Shown: positions 16,704 to 28,224 of the stretch, piece by piece
How positions within the stretch are numbered: the first letter of the stretch is position 1
Layout of the letters: every line of letters starts with the position of its first letter
Origin: Hyphomicrobiales bacterium
Lineage (GTDB): Bacteria; Pseudomonadota; Alphaproteobacteria; Rhizobiales; Rhizobiaceae
NCBI GenBank assembly: GCA_900473045.1
Contig: UCKS01000028.1
Coordinates: 62,001 to 126,000, forward strand
Reading direction: 5' to 3'
Length of the DNA: 64,000 nucleotides
The notes under the pieces: generated by a model
Databases searched by the model: none
Told to the model about the DNA's origin: nothing
The model's input: only the letters and a program-made list of their open reading frames with translations
Program-made: the position numbers and the translations under genes

Positions 16704-17408
16704 TCAGGCCGCGAAACGCTCAATCACCTCGGCCAGCGGCAGATGGCCGGTGCAGGCACCGGAACCTGCCGGTGTTTCGCCATCCTCGATCGCCAGGGCA
16801 TATTGCACCACAGGCTCGGCTTCGATCCGGCGGCGTAGCGCTTGAAGTTTCGGATAGGCCTTGGCATCGATGGCCTGGTGAAACTCGGCCCAGCGCGCCA
16901 CGCCGATCAGCGTCGTGTCCGCCAAGCTCAGGCGGTCACCGGCCAGAAACGGCGTATCGCCGATCATCGCTTCGAGCTTTTCATGCCGTTCCACCACGGA
17001 CTTACGGCCGAAATCGCGGAGAAACGCCAGTGTCTCCGGCGTCTCTCCCTCAGACTCAAGAGCAACCCAAAGCGGCCCGAAGGCACTGGTGAAACCGGTA
17101 TTGACGAAAGCCATCAGCTGCAGCATCCGGTCTGCCTCCGGCATAAGGGGATCAAAGCTGATGCGGCGCTGCGTATCGCGGGCTAAAAGCCAGCCGGCAA
17201 TCGCCATGGTTTCCGTCAGCACTGTGCCCTTGTCGGTGATCAGGACCGGCGTTTCCTGGCGGCCGTTCAACCGGGCATAGGCATCGGTCTTCATCTCGCT
17301 GAGCATATCGACGCGGCAGAGGCGGTAGGGCTGGCCAACTTTTTCGAACGCAGCGACAAGCCCCATCGAGCTTCCAAGCGGGAAGCCGTGAATGAGAATA
17401 GGTTCCAT
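16704..17408 (-). CDS. Glutathione S-transferase family protein
   Basis: This 234-residue protein has an N-terminal thioredoxin-like domain (MEPILIHGFPLGSSMGLVAAFEKVGQPYRL, with RQETPVLITDKGTVLTETMAIAGWLL containing the glutathione-binding Pro and the T-E-T/S segment). The C-terminal part is all-helical, with FLAGDRLSLADTTLIGVARW, the GST helix-capping motif. It probably conjugates or reduces electrophiles with glutathione. The ATG at 17408 has AAGAAGAGAT upstream. It is divergent from an HxlR regulator gene 108 bp away, which probably controls it. Confidence 0.9.
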   Translation of the reverse strand: MEPILIHGFPLGSSMGLVAAFEKVGQPYRLCRVDMLSEMKTDAYARLNGRQETPVLITDKGTVLTETMAIAGWLLARDTQRRISFDPLMPEADRMLQLMAFVNTGFTSAFGPLWVALESEGETPETLAFLRDFGRKSVVERHEKLEAMIGDTPFLAGDRLSLADTTLIGVARWAEFHQAIDAKAYPKLQALRRRIEAEPVVQYALAIEDGETPAGSGACTGHLPLAEVIERFAA

Positions 17409-17438
17409 TTTTTGTATCTCTTCTTGATGTTGATGATG

Positions 17439-17490
17439 CGCTGCGCAGCGATGGTTGACCCTAACCATTGGCGCCCCCATGTAAATTACG
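17439..17490. promoter_or_regulatory. Operator region between GST and HxlR genes
   Basis: The 108-bp divergent intergenic region contains the perfect 12-bp palindrome CGCTGCGCAGCG (17439-17450). The short dyad GTAAATTAC (about 17481-17489) resembles TTAC/GTAA-type HxlR recognition sites. Which one the regulator uses is not determinable here. Confidence 0.35.
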
Positions 17491-17516
17491 CACTCTTTTG
17501 TAACCAGGACCGCCCG

Positions 17517-17882
17517 ATGAAAGACGTCGTCTCCCAATGCCCGATCGAAGAGACCATGCGCGTGCTGAGCGGCCGCTGGCCGACATTGCTGCTCTATTAT
17601 CTCAAGGACGGCACCAAGCGTTTCAGTGATCTGCAGCGCGACAACCCGACGCTGTCGCACCGCATGCTGGCGCTGGAACTGCGCAAGCTGGAAAAAGCCG
17701 GCATCGTCAGGCGCACCGCCTTTTCCGGATATCCGCTACGTGTCGATTACGACCTGACGGCTTCAGGCCATGCGCTCGTGCCGCTGATCGATGCACTCGG
17801 CGATTGGTGGGAAGAGAATGCCGGCGCGCTGGTCGCGCCGGCGGAGGCAAAGATACGCAGGCCTCTGATCAAGGCCGCCTGA
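17517..17882 (+). CDS. HxlR-family winged-helix regulator
   Basis: This 121-residue regulator has the HxlR signature: CPIEETMRVLSGRWPTLLLYYLKDGTKRFSDL, then LSHRMLALELRKLEKAGIVRR and the wing YDLTASGHALVPLIDALGDWW. The single Cys near the N-terminus (SQCPIEE) is the usual redox or electrophile sensor residue in this family. The ATG at 17517 follows AGGA. Divergence from the GST gene suggests it represses that gene until an electrophile is sensed. Confidence 0.92.
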   Translation: MKDVVSQCPIEETMRVLSGRWPTLLLYYLKDGTKRFSDLQRDNPTLSHRMLALELRKLEKAGIVRRTAFSGYPLRVDYDLTASGHALVPLIDALGDWWEENAGALVAPAEAKIRRPLIKAA

Positions 17883-17999
17883 CGGTGATGATCCGGCGGC
17901 ACAGGTCTTCGGACTTGGCCGGCTTGGCTCAGAGCAACCGGGCGCACGGAAAACGGCAATCCGCTGTCAGTGAGTGGGATTTGGGTGTAAACTGCGCGA

Positions 18000-19409
18000 A
18001 TGAGCCAAACCCAGCCCCTGTTCGCGGCGCTGCGCCAATCGGCAAGGCCGGATATCGTCAACGCCATCGAGCGGCTCGTTCATGACGCGCCGGACCGCAA
18101 ACTCGGCCGGGTCAACGCACTGGCATTCGCCGCCAGCGAAGGGATAGACGAAGAACAAGCGATCAACGGGTTCCTGCATGCGTCACGGCTCGGCCTGTTC
18201 GAGATGTCATGGAATGTGCTTTGCCCCGGATGCGGTGGCGTGCTCGACGCCAATACCTCGCTGAAGACGGTGCAGAGTGAGCAGTATATTTGTGCGCTCT
18301 GCGCTGCCGGTTACGAGCCGACGTTGGATGAAATGGTCGAAGTGACCTTCACGGTCAATCCGCGCGTGCGCCACATCGAAGCCCATAATCCCCACGAACT
18401 GCCGCCGCTGGAATATTTCCGCCAGATCTATTGGGGCTCGGGCATCGACATGCCGGAGGACGATTACGAGACGAGGGTTGACGAGTTCATTCTCGAAGCG
18501 CTCGAACTGCCACCGGGCGAAAAGGCCGTCATCTCGCTGCAGTTGCCGGAGGGGTTCGTGATGGTCTTCGAACCCGTGACCCATGCGGCGCAATTCCTCG
18601 ACGTGAAGGGCGAGCCGACGAAGGAGCGAACGAGCCTTTCGCTGGTTTTCGACCGCGGCTTCCAGCACCGCGAGACGCTAGAGCTACGCCCCGGGCCTGT
18701 GCGGATCATGGTGGAAAACCACACCGGGGTGCGCACGTTGCCGTCTGTCTGCCTGGCAAACGACGCGCTCCACGATCTGCTCGGGCGCCGCCGTCCCTTC
18801 CTGACCGCCAAGCGCCTGCTGACCAATCAGACGTTCCGCGACATCTACCGGACCGACACGATCGATGTCGACCAGCGGCTGAAGATCACCAGCCTCACCT
18901 TTCTCTTCACCGATCTGCGCGGCTCGACCGAACTTTACGAGCGCGTCGGCGACCTCGCCGCATTCGATCTGGTGAAGACCCATTTCAGCATTCTGAACGA
19001 GATCGTCAGCGCCGAGGCTGGTGCGGTGGTGAAAACGATCGGTGATGCCGTCATGGCTACCTTCCCGACCCCGGACCGGGCCGTGGCGGCGGCAATGCGG
19101 ATGCGCGATGCGATGCGCAAACTGAATGAAGAGCACGGCAACGAGGATCTGCTTCTGAAAATCGGCATCCACGAGGGACCCTGCATCGCGGTGAGTCTGA
19201 ACGAGCGGCAGGACTATTTCGGCCAGACCGTGAACATCGCCTCGCGGGTGCAACATCTCGCCACGTCCCGCGAAATCTTCGCCACCGGCTCCGTCCTTCA
19301 AGATTCCCGTGCTTTGCACCTGCTGACACAGCGTGGTGTGACACCGACATCGCACAACGTCGCCCTGCGGGGCATTACCGACCAGATCGACATTTTTACG
19401 ATTCCGTGA
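18000..19409 (+). CDS. Class III adenylate/guanylate cyclase with N-terminal zinc ribbon and DUF5939-like region
   Basis: This 469-residue protein has a helical N-terminus, then a Cys4 zinc ribbon (C75-x2-C78 and C98-x2-C101). A beta-rich DUF5939-like region spans about 110-290. The C-terminal cyclase domain carries both metal aspartates, D305 in FLFTDLRGST and D349 in TIGDAVMATF. It also carries the transition-state Asn/Arg in YFGQTVNIASRVQ. It therefore looks catalytically competent for cAMP (or cGMP) synthesis and lacks membrane segments. The ATG at 18000 was chosen. The gene precedes carB on the same strand but is separated by 230 bp and a possible terminator. Confidence 0.88.
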   Translation: MSQTQPLFAALRQSARPDIVNAIERLVHDAPDRKLGRVNALAFAASEGIDEEQAINGFLHASRLGLFEMSWNVLCPGCGGVLDANTSLKTVQSEQYICALCAAGYEPTLDEMVEVTFTVNPRVRHIEAHNPHELPPLEYFRQIYWGSGIDMPEDDYETRVDEFILEALELPPGEKAVISLQLPEGFVMVFEPVTHAAQFLDVKGEPTKERTSLSLVFDRGFQHRETLELRPGPVRIMVENHTGVRTLPSVCLANDALHDLLGRRRPFLTAKRLLTNQTFRDIYRTDTIDVDQRLKITSLTFLFTDLRGSTELYERVGDLAAFDLVKTHFSILNEIVSAEAGAVVKTIGDAVMATFPTPDRAVAAAMRMRDAMRKLNEEHGNEDLLLKIGIHEGPCIAVSLNERQDYFGQTVNIASRVQHLATSREIFATGSVLQDSRALHLLTQRGVTPTSHNVALRGITDQIDIFTIP

Positions 19410-19579
19410 GCCGTTCAGCTGCCGACTTGCGAACTCCCGGCGAAACGGGCGTTGCGGCCGCCGGTATGGACGTAAAACCGCGAACTTTCCTGTCGATTCC
19501 ATAATTTTCGGGGTTTCGCTTGGCGCCACATTTCCCTATAAGCCGCTTCTAGCCTGAAAAGACCAAGCCTGCGCCCCCC

Positions 19580-19612
19580 GACCGGTGATCTCCCACCCTG
19601 GCCGGTTTTTTG
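19580..19612 (+). terminator. Possible terminator or attenuator just upstream of carB
   Basis: ACCGG (19581-19585) can pair with CCGGT (19602-19606) over a 16-nt loop, and a six-T run follows. The stem is short. Its place 28 bases before the carB start could end the cyclase transcript or attenuate carB. Confidence 0.35.
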
Positions 19613-19639
19613 CGCAGCCGGAAAAAGCGGATAGAGACC

Positions 19640-23125
<3,486 letters not shown>

Positions 23126-23131
23126 GGCGAG

Positions 23132-23389
23132 ATGCACAAGCCCATCCACTTTTCCGCACATGCTTTGACAGTGATGCGGGAGCGTGGGCTTGATGCAGGA
23201 TGGGTGGCAACTGTCGCTCTCGCTCCCCTTTGGACCGCGCCGGATCCGCGAGATCCGGCGGTGGAAAGACGCTTCGGCGTGGTCCCGGAACGCGACGGGA
23301 AAATTATGCGCGTCGCTTGCGTTGAAGACGCATTAGAAATCCGTATAATATCGGCATTTCTCGACCGTGGAGCCAGCAAGCCAGCATGA
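23132..23389 (+). CDS. DUF4258-like small protein (putative toxin component)
   Basis: This 85-residue protein opens HFSAHALTVMRERGL and has a C-terminal strand pair LEIRIISAFLDRG, the pattern of DUF4258 proteins, whose fold is related to RelE/BrnT-type ribonuclease toxins. The ATG lies seven bases after the carB stop and uses GAGGCGAG as ribosome site, so it is probably co-transcribed and coupled to carB. Its end overlaps the next start in an ATGA. Such DUF4258-DUF2283 pairs recur in proteobacteria and are suspected toxin-antitoxin modules; toxicity is not shown. Confidence 0.8.
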   Translation: MHKPIHFSAHALTVMRERGLDAGWVATVALAPLWTAPDPRDPAVERRFGVVPERDGKIMRVACVEDALEIRIISAFLDRGASKPA

Positions 23390-23580
23390 AACCCGTGATC
23401 GAATATGATGCGGCGGCAAACGCGGCCTATATCCGTTTCTCCAGCGAAACCATTCTGGACAGCGAAGAGATTTCTATCGGCATCGTTCTGGATTACGACG
23501 CACACGGCCATATTGTCGGCATGGAAGTGCTTGATGCCCGCCAGCACCTCTCCCCAAAAACGTTGAACGAAGCGGCCTGA
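23386..23580 (+). CDS. DUF2283 protein (putative antitoxin partner)
   Basis: This 64-residue protein matches the DUF2283 pattern: IEYDAAANAAYIRFSSE, then ISIGIVLDYDAHGHIVGMEVLDAR. Its ATG overlaps the stop of the DUF4258 gene (ATGA), implying coupled translation. DUF2283 proteins are usual partners of DUF4258 proteins. An antitoxin role is inferred only from pairing. A strong terminator follows directly, so carB-DUF4258-DUF2283 forms one transcription unit. Confidence 0.85.
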   Translation: MKPVIEYDAAANAAYIRFSSETILDSEEISIGIVLDYDAHGHIVGMEVLDARQHLSPKTLNEAA

Positions 23581-23596
23581 CGCAGTCTTCAGGCTG

Positions 23597-23624
23597 AACG
23601 GCGCCCAATAGGGGCGCCGTTTTC
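23597..23624. terminator. Intrinsic terminator after carB/DUF2283 unit
   Basis: AACGGCGCCC (23597-23606) and GGGCGCCGTT (23612-23621) form a perfect 10-bp stem with a 5-nt loop followed by a T run. It also serves the convergent MFS gene. Confidence 0.9.
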
Positions 23625-23635
23625 ATGACCAAAAA

Positions 23636-25108
23636 TCAAACCATCTGCTGGCCGCGCGCCAGCCCGGCCGTCCGCATCGCGAAGAAAACCGATATCGCGG
23701 CGATGACGCAGCCGCTGCCGAAGACCAGAAGCATGGCGTGGCGCATCGTTTCAGCGGACGCCGTCGCCCCAAACCCCATGACATTGGCCACAAGGCCGAA
23801 GACTGCAGCGCCGATCGCGTAGCCTGCCGATTGCAGCGTTGGCAGCATGGCGGAGGTCCGGTCGCGCTCAGTGTCGGTGGAGACATCCATCATCAGTTGG
23901 CTGAGCGTCCCCCAGGACACGCCGAACCCGGCGCCGATCATCGCCTGCCCCGGCAGGATGAACCAGATCATGTCACCGCCGATGGCAATGACCACAAAGG
24001 TAAGCCCGATCAGCAGCAGCACCGGACCGGTCAGCATGATCCGGTTGCGCAATGCCAGTGACCGGATGCTGGCAACGCCGATCGCCGACAGGCTCCAGGA
24101 AATCGCCATGACGGCACTGAGCGCACCGGCTGCGGTCGGCCCAAGATGCCAGAGATGCTGCAGACTATAGACGAGGAAGACCGAGCCGGCCGCCTGCGAC
24201 AGCGGCATCAGCAGGATCACCCACAATCCCGTCCCGAGCGCCTTGCGCGCGGTAAAGGCAGCCCTTGGCAGGAGCGGATTGGGCGAGCGCCGGTCGAGAT
24301 AAACGACGGTGACCAGAACCACGGCCGCACCGATCAGCAGAGCGGCCATCGGCAGGGTGCCACCGGCAATACCGGACAGCGAAATCATCAGGATGCCTGC
24401 TCCGGCCGCAATCAGGCGCGCAAAAGGAATGCTTGACCCCTGCCCCGAGCCGGACACGCCGCGCGGAACGATGGCGAGAACGAGGATGATGAAGATGGCG
24501 GCAGCCGGAATGCTGACGAAGAAGGCGGCGCGCCAGGAGAAATGTTCGGTCAATCCGCCGGCAACCAGTGGTCCGGAAAATGCTGCCATCGCCCAGACGA
24601 TCGCTTCCGCGCCGAACACTTTCGGGACGAGACGCGAGGGGAAAAGTTCGGGGATCAGCGCATAGCAGAGGGCTGCGACGACGCCCTCGCCGGCTCCCTG
24701 CAGCAGCCGTCCGGCCAGAACCTCGGACATATCGGTGGCGGTGGTCGCAAGGATTGTGCCGGCGATGAAGACGACGGCCGCGGCAAGCAGCGTGTTCCTG
24801 GCGCCGAAGCGCTGCTTGAGATTGGCAGAGACAAGGCCGCCGATGATTGCGAACACCAGATAAAGGGTGAAAGCCCAGGACAGCAGGGACGCCCCACCGA
24901 GTTCTTCCACGGCTGTCGGCAGAGCCGTCGAGATGAAGAACTCGTTGAAGGCGAACAGGGCAACGCCGAGGCAGAGCGTTATCGTCGATACGAGATAACG
25001 CGGCCGCATCAGTTCGCCCCATCCTCCGGCCAGTTCCGCGCCCCCTGCCAATCCTGGGGATGCACCGTTCATCGGCTCTTCCGTGTAGGGGATATTGTCA
25101 GTCGTCAT
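23636..25108 (-). CDS. MFS efflux transporter, probably 14-TMS drug-resistance type
   Basis: This 490-residue transporter has an N-terminal cytoplasmic tail and about 14 membrane segments. Its motif A-like loop is LVSANLKQRFGARNTLL, and a motif C-like segment follows TEHFSWRAAFFVSIPAAAIFIIL, as in DHA2 efflux pumps. It probably extrudes a toxic compound by proton antiport; the substrate is unknown. The ATG at 25108 has GGAGACGGAAGC upstream. A SoxR-box-like promoter lies 36-58 bp upstream, suggesting induction by redox-cycling compounds. Confidence 0.9.
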   Translation of the reverse strand: MTTDNIPYTEEPMNGASPGLAGGAELAGGWGELMRPRYLVSTITLCLGVALFAFNEFFISTALPTAVEELGGASLLSWAFTLYLVFAIIGGLVSANLKQRFGARNTLLAAAVVFIAGTILATTATDMSEVLAGRLLQGAGEGVVAALCYALIPELFPSRLVPKVFGAEAIVWAMAAFSGPLVAGGLTEHFSWRAAFFVSIPAAAIFIILVLAIVPRGVSGSGQGSSIPFARLIAAGAGILMISLSGIAGGTLPMAALLIGAAVVLVTVVYLDRRSPNPLLPRAAFTARKALGTGLWVILLMPLSQAAGSVFLVYSLQHLWHLGPTAAGALSAVMAISWSLSAIGVASIRSLALRNRIMLTGPVLLLIGLTFVVIAIGGDMIWFILPGQAMIGAGFGVSWGTLSQLMMDVSTDTERDRTSAMLPTLQSAGYAIGAAVFGLVANVMGFGATASAETMRHAMLLVFGSGCVIAAISVFFAMRTAGLARGQQMV

Positions 25109-25135
25109 GCTTCCGTCTCCAGTCAGAAAGCGTGA

Positions 25136-25166
25136 CTGTTACAACCTCAAGCGCTGTTGAGGTAAA
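25136..25166 (-). promoter_or_regulatory. SoxR-box-like promoter of the MFS gene
   Basis: On the minus strand CCTCAA-N6-TTGAGG sits in the palindrome at 25144-25163. It overlaps a -35 TTTACC (25166-25161), and 19 bases separate that from TAACAG (25141-25136). Known SoxR promoters have just this layout, with an over-long 19-bp spacer containing a CCTCAA...TTGAGG dyad. No soxR gene is in the window. The -10 match is weak. Confidence 0.65.
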
Positions 25167-25201
25167 GCTCTATTTTTTCATCGCGCACTATTTTTTCGGC
25201 G

Positions 25202-25819
25202 TCAGGCGGCTTGGGTCACCTGGCCTTGCCGGACATTGAAAAGGTCCCGGCCGATGGCGCGGACTGTCTCCAGATGCAAGGCCACGTCGGCCGCTTCCGA
25301 TCCGAGCAGAAGTTCGGAGGTCACCACGCGGGCACCACAATAATCGAAGATACCGTGGTCGATCTGCGTTTTCATCGCATCTCGATAACCGTGCCGCTCG
25401 TATGTCGATGCACCGGCGCCTCCAAGGCCGACAAGATGGACATTGAGGTGGCGCAGCTTCTTGACGGACTTGATATCCGGACCTTCGTCATAAGCCCAGC
25501 CATTGGAAAAGACCCGATCGACCCATCCCTTCAGCAGAGCCGGCATTGACCACCAATGGACGGGAAAGACCAGCACCAGCGCGTCGGAACGATCGATTCG
25601 TGCCTGCTCGGCGGCGATATCCGCCGGGATCGGCACATCCCTGCGATGCACGTCAAGGTCGGTCACCGTAAACTGCGGCGCAAAACCTTCGGCCGAAAGA
25701 TCGGCAATTTCAAAGGAATGACCGTCATCCGATAGGGCTATTCCTTCGGCCAGATGCCGGGCGACGCTGTGGGTAAGGGAACCCTGATCGGGATGGGCGA
25801 CAACGATGAGTGCGTGCAT
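25202..25819 (-). CDS. NAD(P)H dehydrogenase (quinone)-like flavodoxin-fold oxidoreductase
   Basis: This 205-residue protein begins MHALIVVAHPDQGSLTHSVA, the phosphate-binding loop of the DT-diaphorase/MdaB family. It has LVLVFPVHWWSMPALLKGWVDRVF, the flavin-binding core, and a GASTYERHGY segment. It probably performs two-electron reduction of quinones or other electrophiles. The ATG at 25819 follows AGGAG. It is divergent from the TetR gene 80 bp away across a long palindrome, and that regulator is its likely repressor. The downstream MFS gene has its own promoter. Confidence 0.92.
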   Translation of the reverse strand: MHALIVVAHPDQGSLTHSVARHLAEGIALSDDGHSFEIADLSAEGFAPQFTVTDLDVHRRDVPIPADIAAEQARIDRSDALVLVFPVHWWSMPALLKGWVDRVFSNGWAYDEGPDIKSVKKLRHLNVHLVGLGGAGASTYERHGYRDAMKTQIDHGIFDYCGARVVTSELLLGSEAADVALHLETVRAIGRDLFNVRQGQVTQAA

Positions 25820-25860
25820 GTCGAAAACTCCTGCTTTGTGGTTGCGGGTCAAAGCCGCAC

Positions 25861-25897
25861 GTTATATACTTTTAGTAAGTTACCTTTGGTATATAAC
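25861..25897. promoter_or_regulatory. 37-bp nested palindrome, likely TetR operator
   Basis: Outer arms GTTATATAC (25861-25869) and GTATATAAC (25889-25897) are perfect inverted repeats. An inner dyad GTAA-G-TTAC (25875-25883) shares the same centre, base 25879. The element lies in the 79-bp gap between the divergent reductase and TetR genes and ends two bases before the TetR ATG, ideal for repression of both. Confidence 0.75.
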
Positions 25898-25898
25898 G

Positions 25899-26510
25899 AT
25901 GTCAAGCATGGAAAACACAGGTCACATCTCATCGACACGCCGTCGCCTGTCGCGCGACGAACGGCTGCGCCAGCTGCTGGATGTTGCATGGCGGGTCGTC
26001 CGCAATGAGGGCACGGAGGCGCTGACGCTGGGCTATCTGGCCGAACAGGCGGGCGTGACGAAGCCGGTCGTCTACGATCATTTCGTTACGCGGCCGGGAC
26101 TGCTGGCGGTGCTCTACCGCGAATACGACATGCGCCAGACGGCACTGATGGACAAGGCGCTCGAGGACAGCGCGCCAACCCTTGCCGGCAGAGCTAGGGT
26201 GATTGCATCCTCCTATATCGAATGCGTGCTTCTGCAGGGGCGAGAAATCCCCGGTGTCAGCGCGGCCCTGGCCGGCTCACCGGAACTGGAAAAGATCAAG
26301 CGCGACTACGAGACGGCGTTCACGCAGAAATGTCGCTTGGCGCTTTCTCCCTTCGCGGGCAGCGGCACGATCGCGTCAGCGGGTCTCTGGGGGATGCTCG
26401 GAGCCGCTGAAGCCCTCTCCTATGCCGCTGTGACCGGCGACATCACCGCCGGCCAGGCCGAGGAAGAGCTTTACCAGACCATCGTGTCGATGGTTGGCCG
26501 CAGCGGCTAG
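25899..26510 (+). CDS. TetR-family transcriptional repressor
   Basis: This 203-residue protein has the N-terminal TetR DNA-binding domain: RRLSRDERLRQLLDVAWRVVRNEGTEALTLGYLAEQAGVTKPVVYDHFVTRPGLL. It is followed by a helical ligand domain ending in ITAGQAEEELYQTIVSMV. Starts at 25899 and 25908 are both in frame; neither has a clear ribosome site, so it may be translated from a leaderless or very short-leader message. It is divergent from the quinone-reductase gene and probably controls that gene and itself through the palindrome between them. Confidence 0.92.
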   Translation: MSSMENTGHISSTRRRLSRDERLRQLLDVAWRVVRNEGTEALTLGYLAEQAGVTKPVVYDHFVTRPGLLAVLYREYDMRQTALMDKALEDSAPTLAGRARVIASSYIECVLLQGREIPGVSAALAGSPELEKIKRDYETAFTQKCRLALSPFAGSGTIASAGLWGMLGAAEALSYAAVTGDITAGQAEEELYQTIVSMVGRSG

Positions 26511-26520
26511 TTAGCGATGT

Positions 26521-27501
26521 TCAATACCCGCCGATGATCGGCAGCACTTCGCCGGTGATGTAGCTGGAGCATTGCGGCGATGCGAGGAAGACGTAGGCAG
26601 GGGCGATTTCTTCCGGCTGGGCCGGGCGCTTCATCGGCGTATCGGCACCGAAGGTGGCAACGTCTTCGGCCTCCTTGTCGGAGGGATTGAGCGGCGTCCA
26701 GACGGGCCCCGGAGCCACGGCATTGACGCGGATGCCTTTTTCGATGAGCTGGCCGGACAGTGCCTTGGTAAAGGCGTGAATGCCGCCCTTGGTCATCGAG
26801 TAGTCGACCAGCTGCTTGCTGCCCTGAATGCCCGTGACCGATCCGGTATTGACGATCGCGCTGCCCGCTTTCATGTGCGGCACGGCGGCCTGCGCCATGA
26901 AGAAATAGCCATAGAGATTGGTCTTCAGCGTCTCGTCGAAATGCTCCTCTGTCAGGTCAAGCAGATCAGCGGTGTGAACCTGGAAAGCCGCGTTGTTGAC
27001 GAGAATATCGAGCTTTCCAAACACTTCGACGACGGCAGCCACCGCTTTCTGGCAAAATGCCTTGTCTTTCACGTCCCCGGGAAAGGTCATGGCTTTGCGC
27101 CCCTCCGCCTCGATCGCCTTGACCGTATCGTCGGCATCCCTGCCCTCGGCCAGGTGCAGGATCGCGACGTCGGCCCCTTCGCGGGCAAACAGCACCGCCA
27201 CCGCGCGGCCGATGCCGCTGTCGCCACCGGTGATCAATGCCACCTTGCCGTCGAGTTTGCCTGAGCCCTTGTAATAGGGCGCTTCATAAAGTGGTGCGGG
27301 GTCGAGCCTATGTTCGGCACCGGGCTTGGGCTGATGCTGTTTTGGAAATGGCGGCACCGGATAGATCCGCGCACCAGCCTGCATGGCTTTTGGTTGGGAA
27401 GGCTTTTCCGTCTTGTCCTTGGCATCCGCCTCGGCGACCTCAGCCTGGATATCGCGCTGTTTTTCCGCCGTGCGGGCGGCTGCGTTGAGCCGTTCGGCCA
27501 T
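26521..27501 (-). CDS. SDR-family oxidoreductase (YghA / general-stress-protein-39-like)
   Basis: This 326-residue short-chain dehydrogenase has a charged N-terminal extension of about 80 residues and the family lead LDPAPLYEAPYYKGSGKLDGKVALITGGDSGIGRAVAVLF (NAD(P)-binding TGxxxGIG). Other motifs are NNAA, the catalytic YSMTK and the PGPV loop. This subfamily is typically stress-induced. It is the third gene of an operon with two small unknown proteins, read from an EcfG-type promoter at 28225-28249. The ATG at 27501 has GGAGAG upstream. Confidence 0.92.
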   Translation of the reverse strand: MAERLNAAARTAEKQRDIQAEVAEADAKDKTEKPSQPKAMQAGARIYPVPPFPKQHQPKPGAEHRLDPAPLYEAPYYKGSGKLDGKVALITGGDSGIGRAVAVLFAREGADVAILHLAEGRDADDTVKAIEAEGRKAMTFPGDVKDKAFCQKAVAAVVEVFGKLDILVNNAAFQVHTADLLDLTEEHFDETLKTNLYGYFFMAQAAVPHMKAGSAIVNTGSVTGIQGSKQLVDYSMTKGGIHAFTKALSGQLIEKGIRVNAVAPGPVWTPLNPSDKEAEDVATFGADTPMKRPAQPEEIAPAYVFLASPQCSSYITGEVLPIIGGY

Positions 27502-27534
27502 GATCTCTCTCCTCGGTTATTCTGGTCGGTTATT

Positions 27535-27888
27535 CTATGAAATCTGCGTTGGCTTGATCGTGCCCACAGAAACAATGCCATCAACGACACCGCGCGGGCC
27601 GGTTGACGCAACGCCCATCTGGTCCAGCATTTCGACAACGGCATAGAGCCGCTCGTTGCGGAAGGCGCTGGCGTCGCGGGTTGAATTGCCTTCCGCAGGC
27701 GCCGCATCGATTTCCGTGAAGTCGAGTTCAGCCTCTGCGGCTGTGATACGGGCATCGGCCGCCGAAAAAGCCCGGACGATGATCTCGCCCTGATTTTCGG
27801 CACTGTCCCAGTTGGGGTCACCCGCTCTGGCAACGGGAACAAGACGGTAGAGCTTCAGTTTGTCCTGGGGACGACGGTTTTCCTGCAT
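27535..27888 (-). CDS. Hypothetical protein in EcfG-type stress operon
   Basis: I do not recognise this 117-residue acidic, soluble protein. It begins MQENRRPQDKLKLYRLVPVA and contains GEIIVRAFSAADARITAAEAELDF, which resembles small proteins with a DUF-type beta-alpha fold common next to rhizobial stress genes. It has no signal peptide, cysteine or membrane segment. It starts two bases after the end of the preceding gene and is 33 bp from the SDR gene, so the three are co-transcribed. Confidence 0.75.
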   Translation of the reverse strand: MQENRRPQDKLKLYRLVPVARAGDPNWDSAENQGEIIVRAFSAADARITAAEAELDFTEIDAAPAEGNSTRDASAFRNERLYAVVEMLDQMGVASTGPRGVVDGIVSVGTIKPTQIS

Positions 27889-27890
27889 GA

Positions 27891-28199
27891 TCAAGTCTCG
27901 CTTTCCGGCGCGGCAACGGTGCGCGCCTGTTCCTGATGTTCAATGGCCTTCACCCGCAAAAGCGCCGCAGTGACAATCGATTCAACCTCATCATCAGCGA
28001 TCTGCTGCGTCGCAAAACTGCCATTGGGCTCCACTCCGGGGTCTTCCTCATGATCGGAAACCGTTTCAGCATCGCGCCGCAAACGCTCCAGAAACGCCCT
28101 GCCCTGGACGCCGCCGGCAAGAAACGCAGTCAGCGCGAGCAAAAGCTTCCGATGGGCATTGAGCCGCCCTTCAAGCTGTTCGGGTGACAGGTTTGGCAT
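27891..28199 (-). CDS. Hypothetical small protein, first gene of EcfG-type stress operon
   Basis: This 102-residue unknown protein begins MPNLSPEQLEGRLNAHRKLLLALTAFLAG, a helical N-terminus with a short hydrophobic run too weak to call a membrane anchor. A strongly acidic middle (SDHEEDPGVEP) and a helical C-terminus follow. GAGGAC provides the ribosome site before the ATG at 28199. The EcfG-type promoter predicts a leader of only about 20 nt. A general stress role is inferred from promoter and operon only. Confidence 0.75.
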   Translation of the reverse strand: MPNLSPEQLEGRLNAHRKLLLALTAFLAGGVQGRAFLERLRRDAETVSDHEEDPGVEPNGSFATQQIADDEVESIVTAALLRVKAIEHQEQARTVAAPESET

Positions 28200-28224
28200 C
28201 GTTTTGTCCTCGTCTCGGGGAACC

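Noticed and set aside
27830-27860. GGAAC-N17-GTT on the plus strand inside the stress operon
   Set aside because: It lies within a minus-strand coding sequence with no plus-strand gene downstream nearby; considered a chance match.
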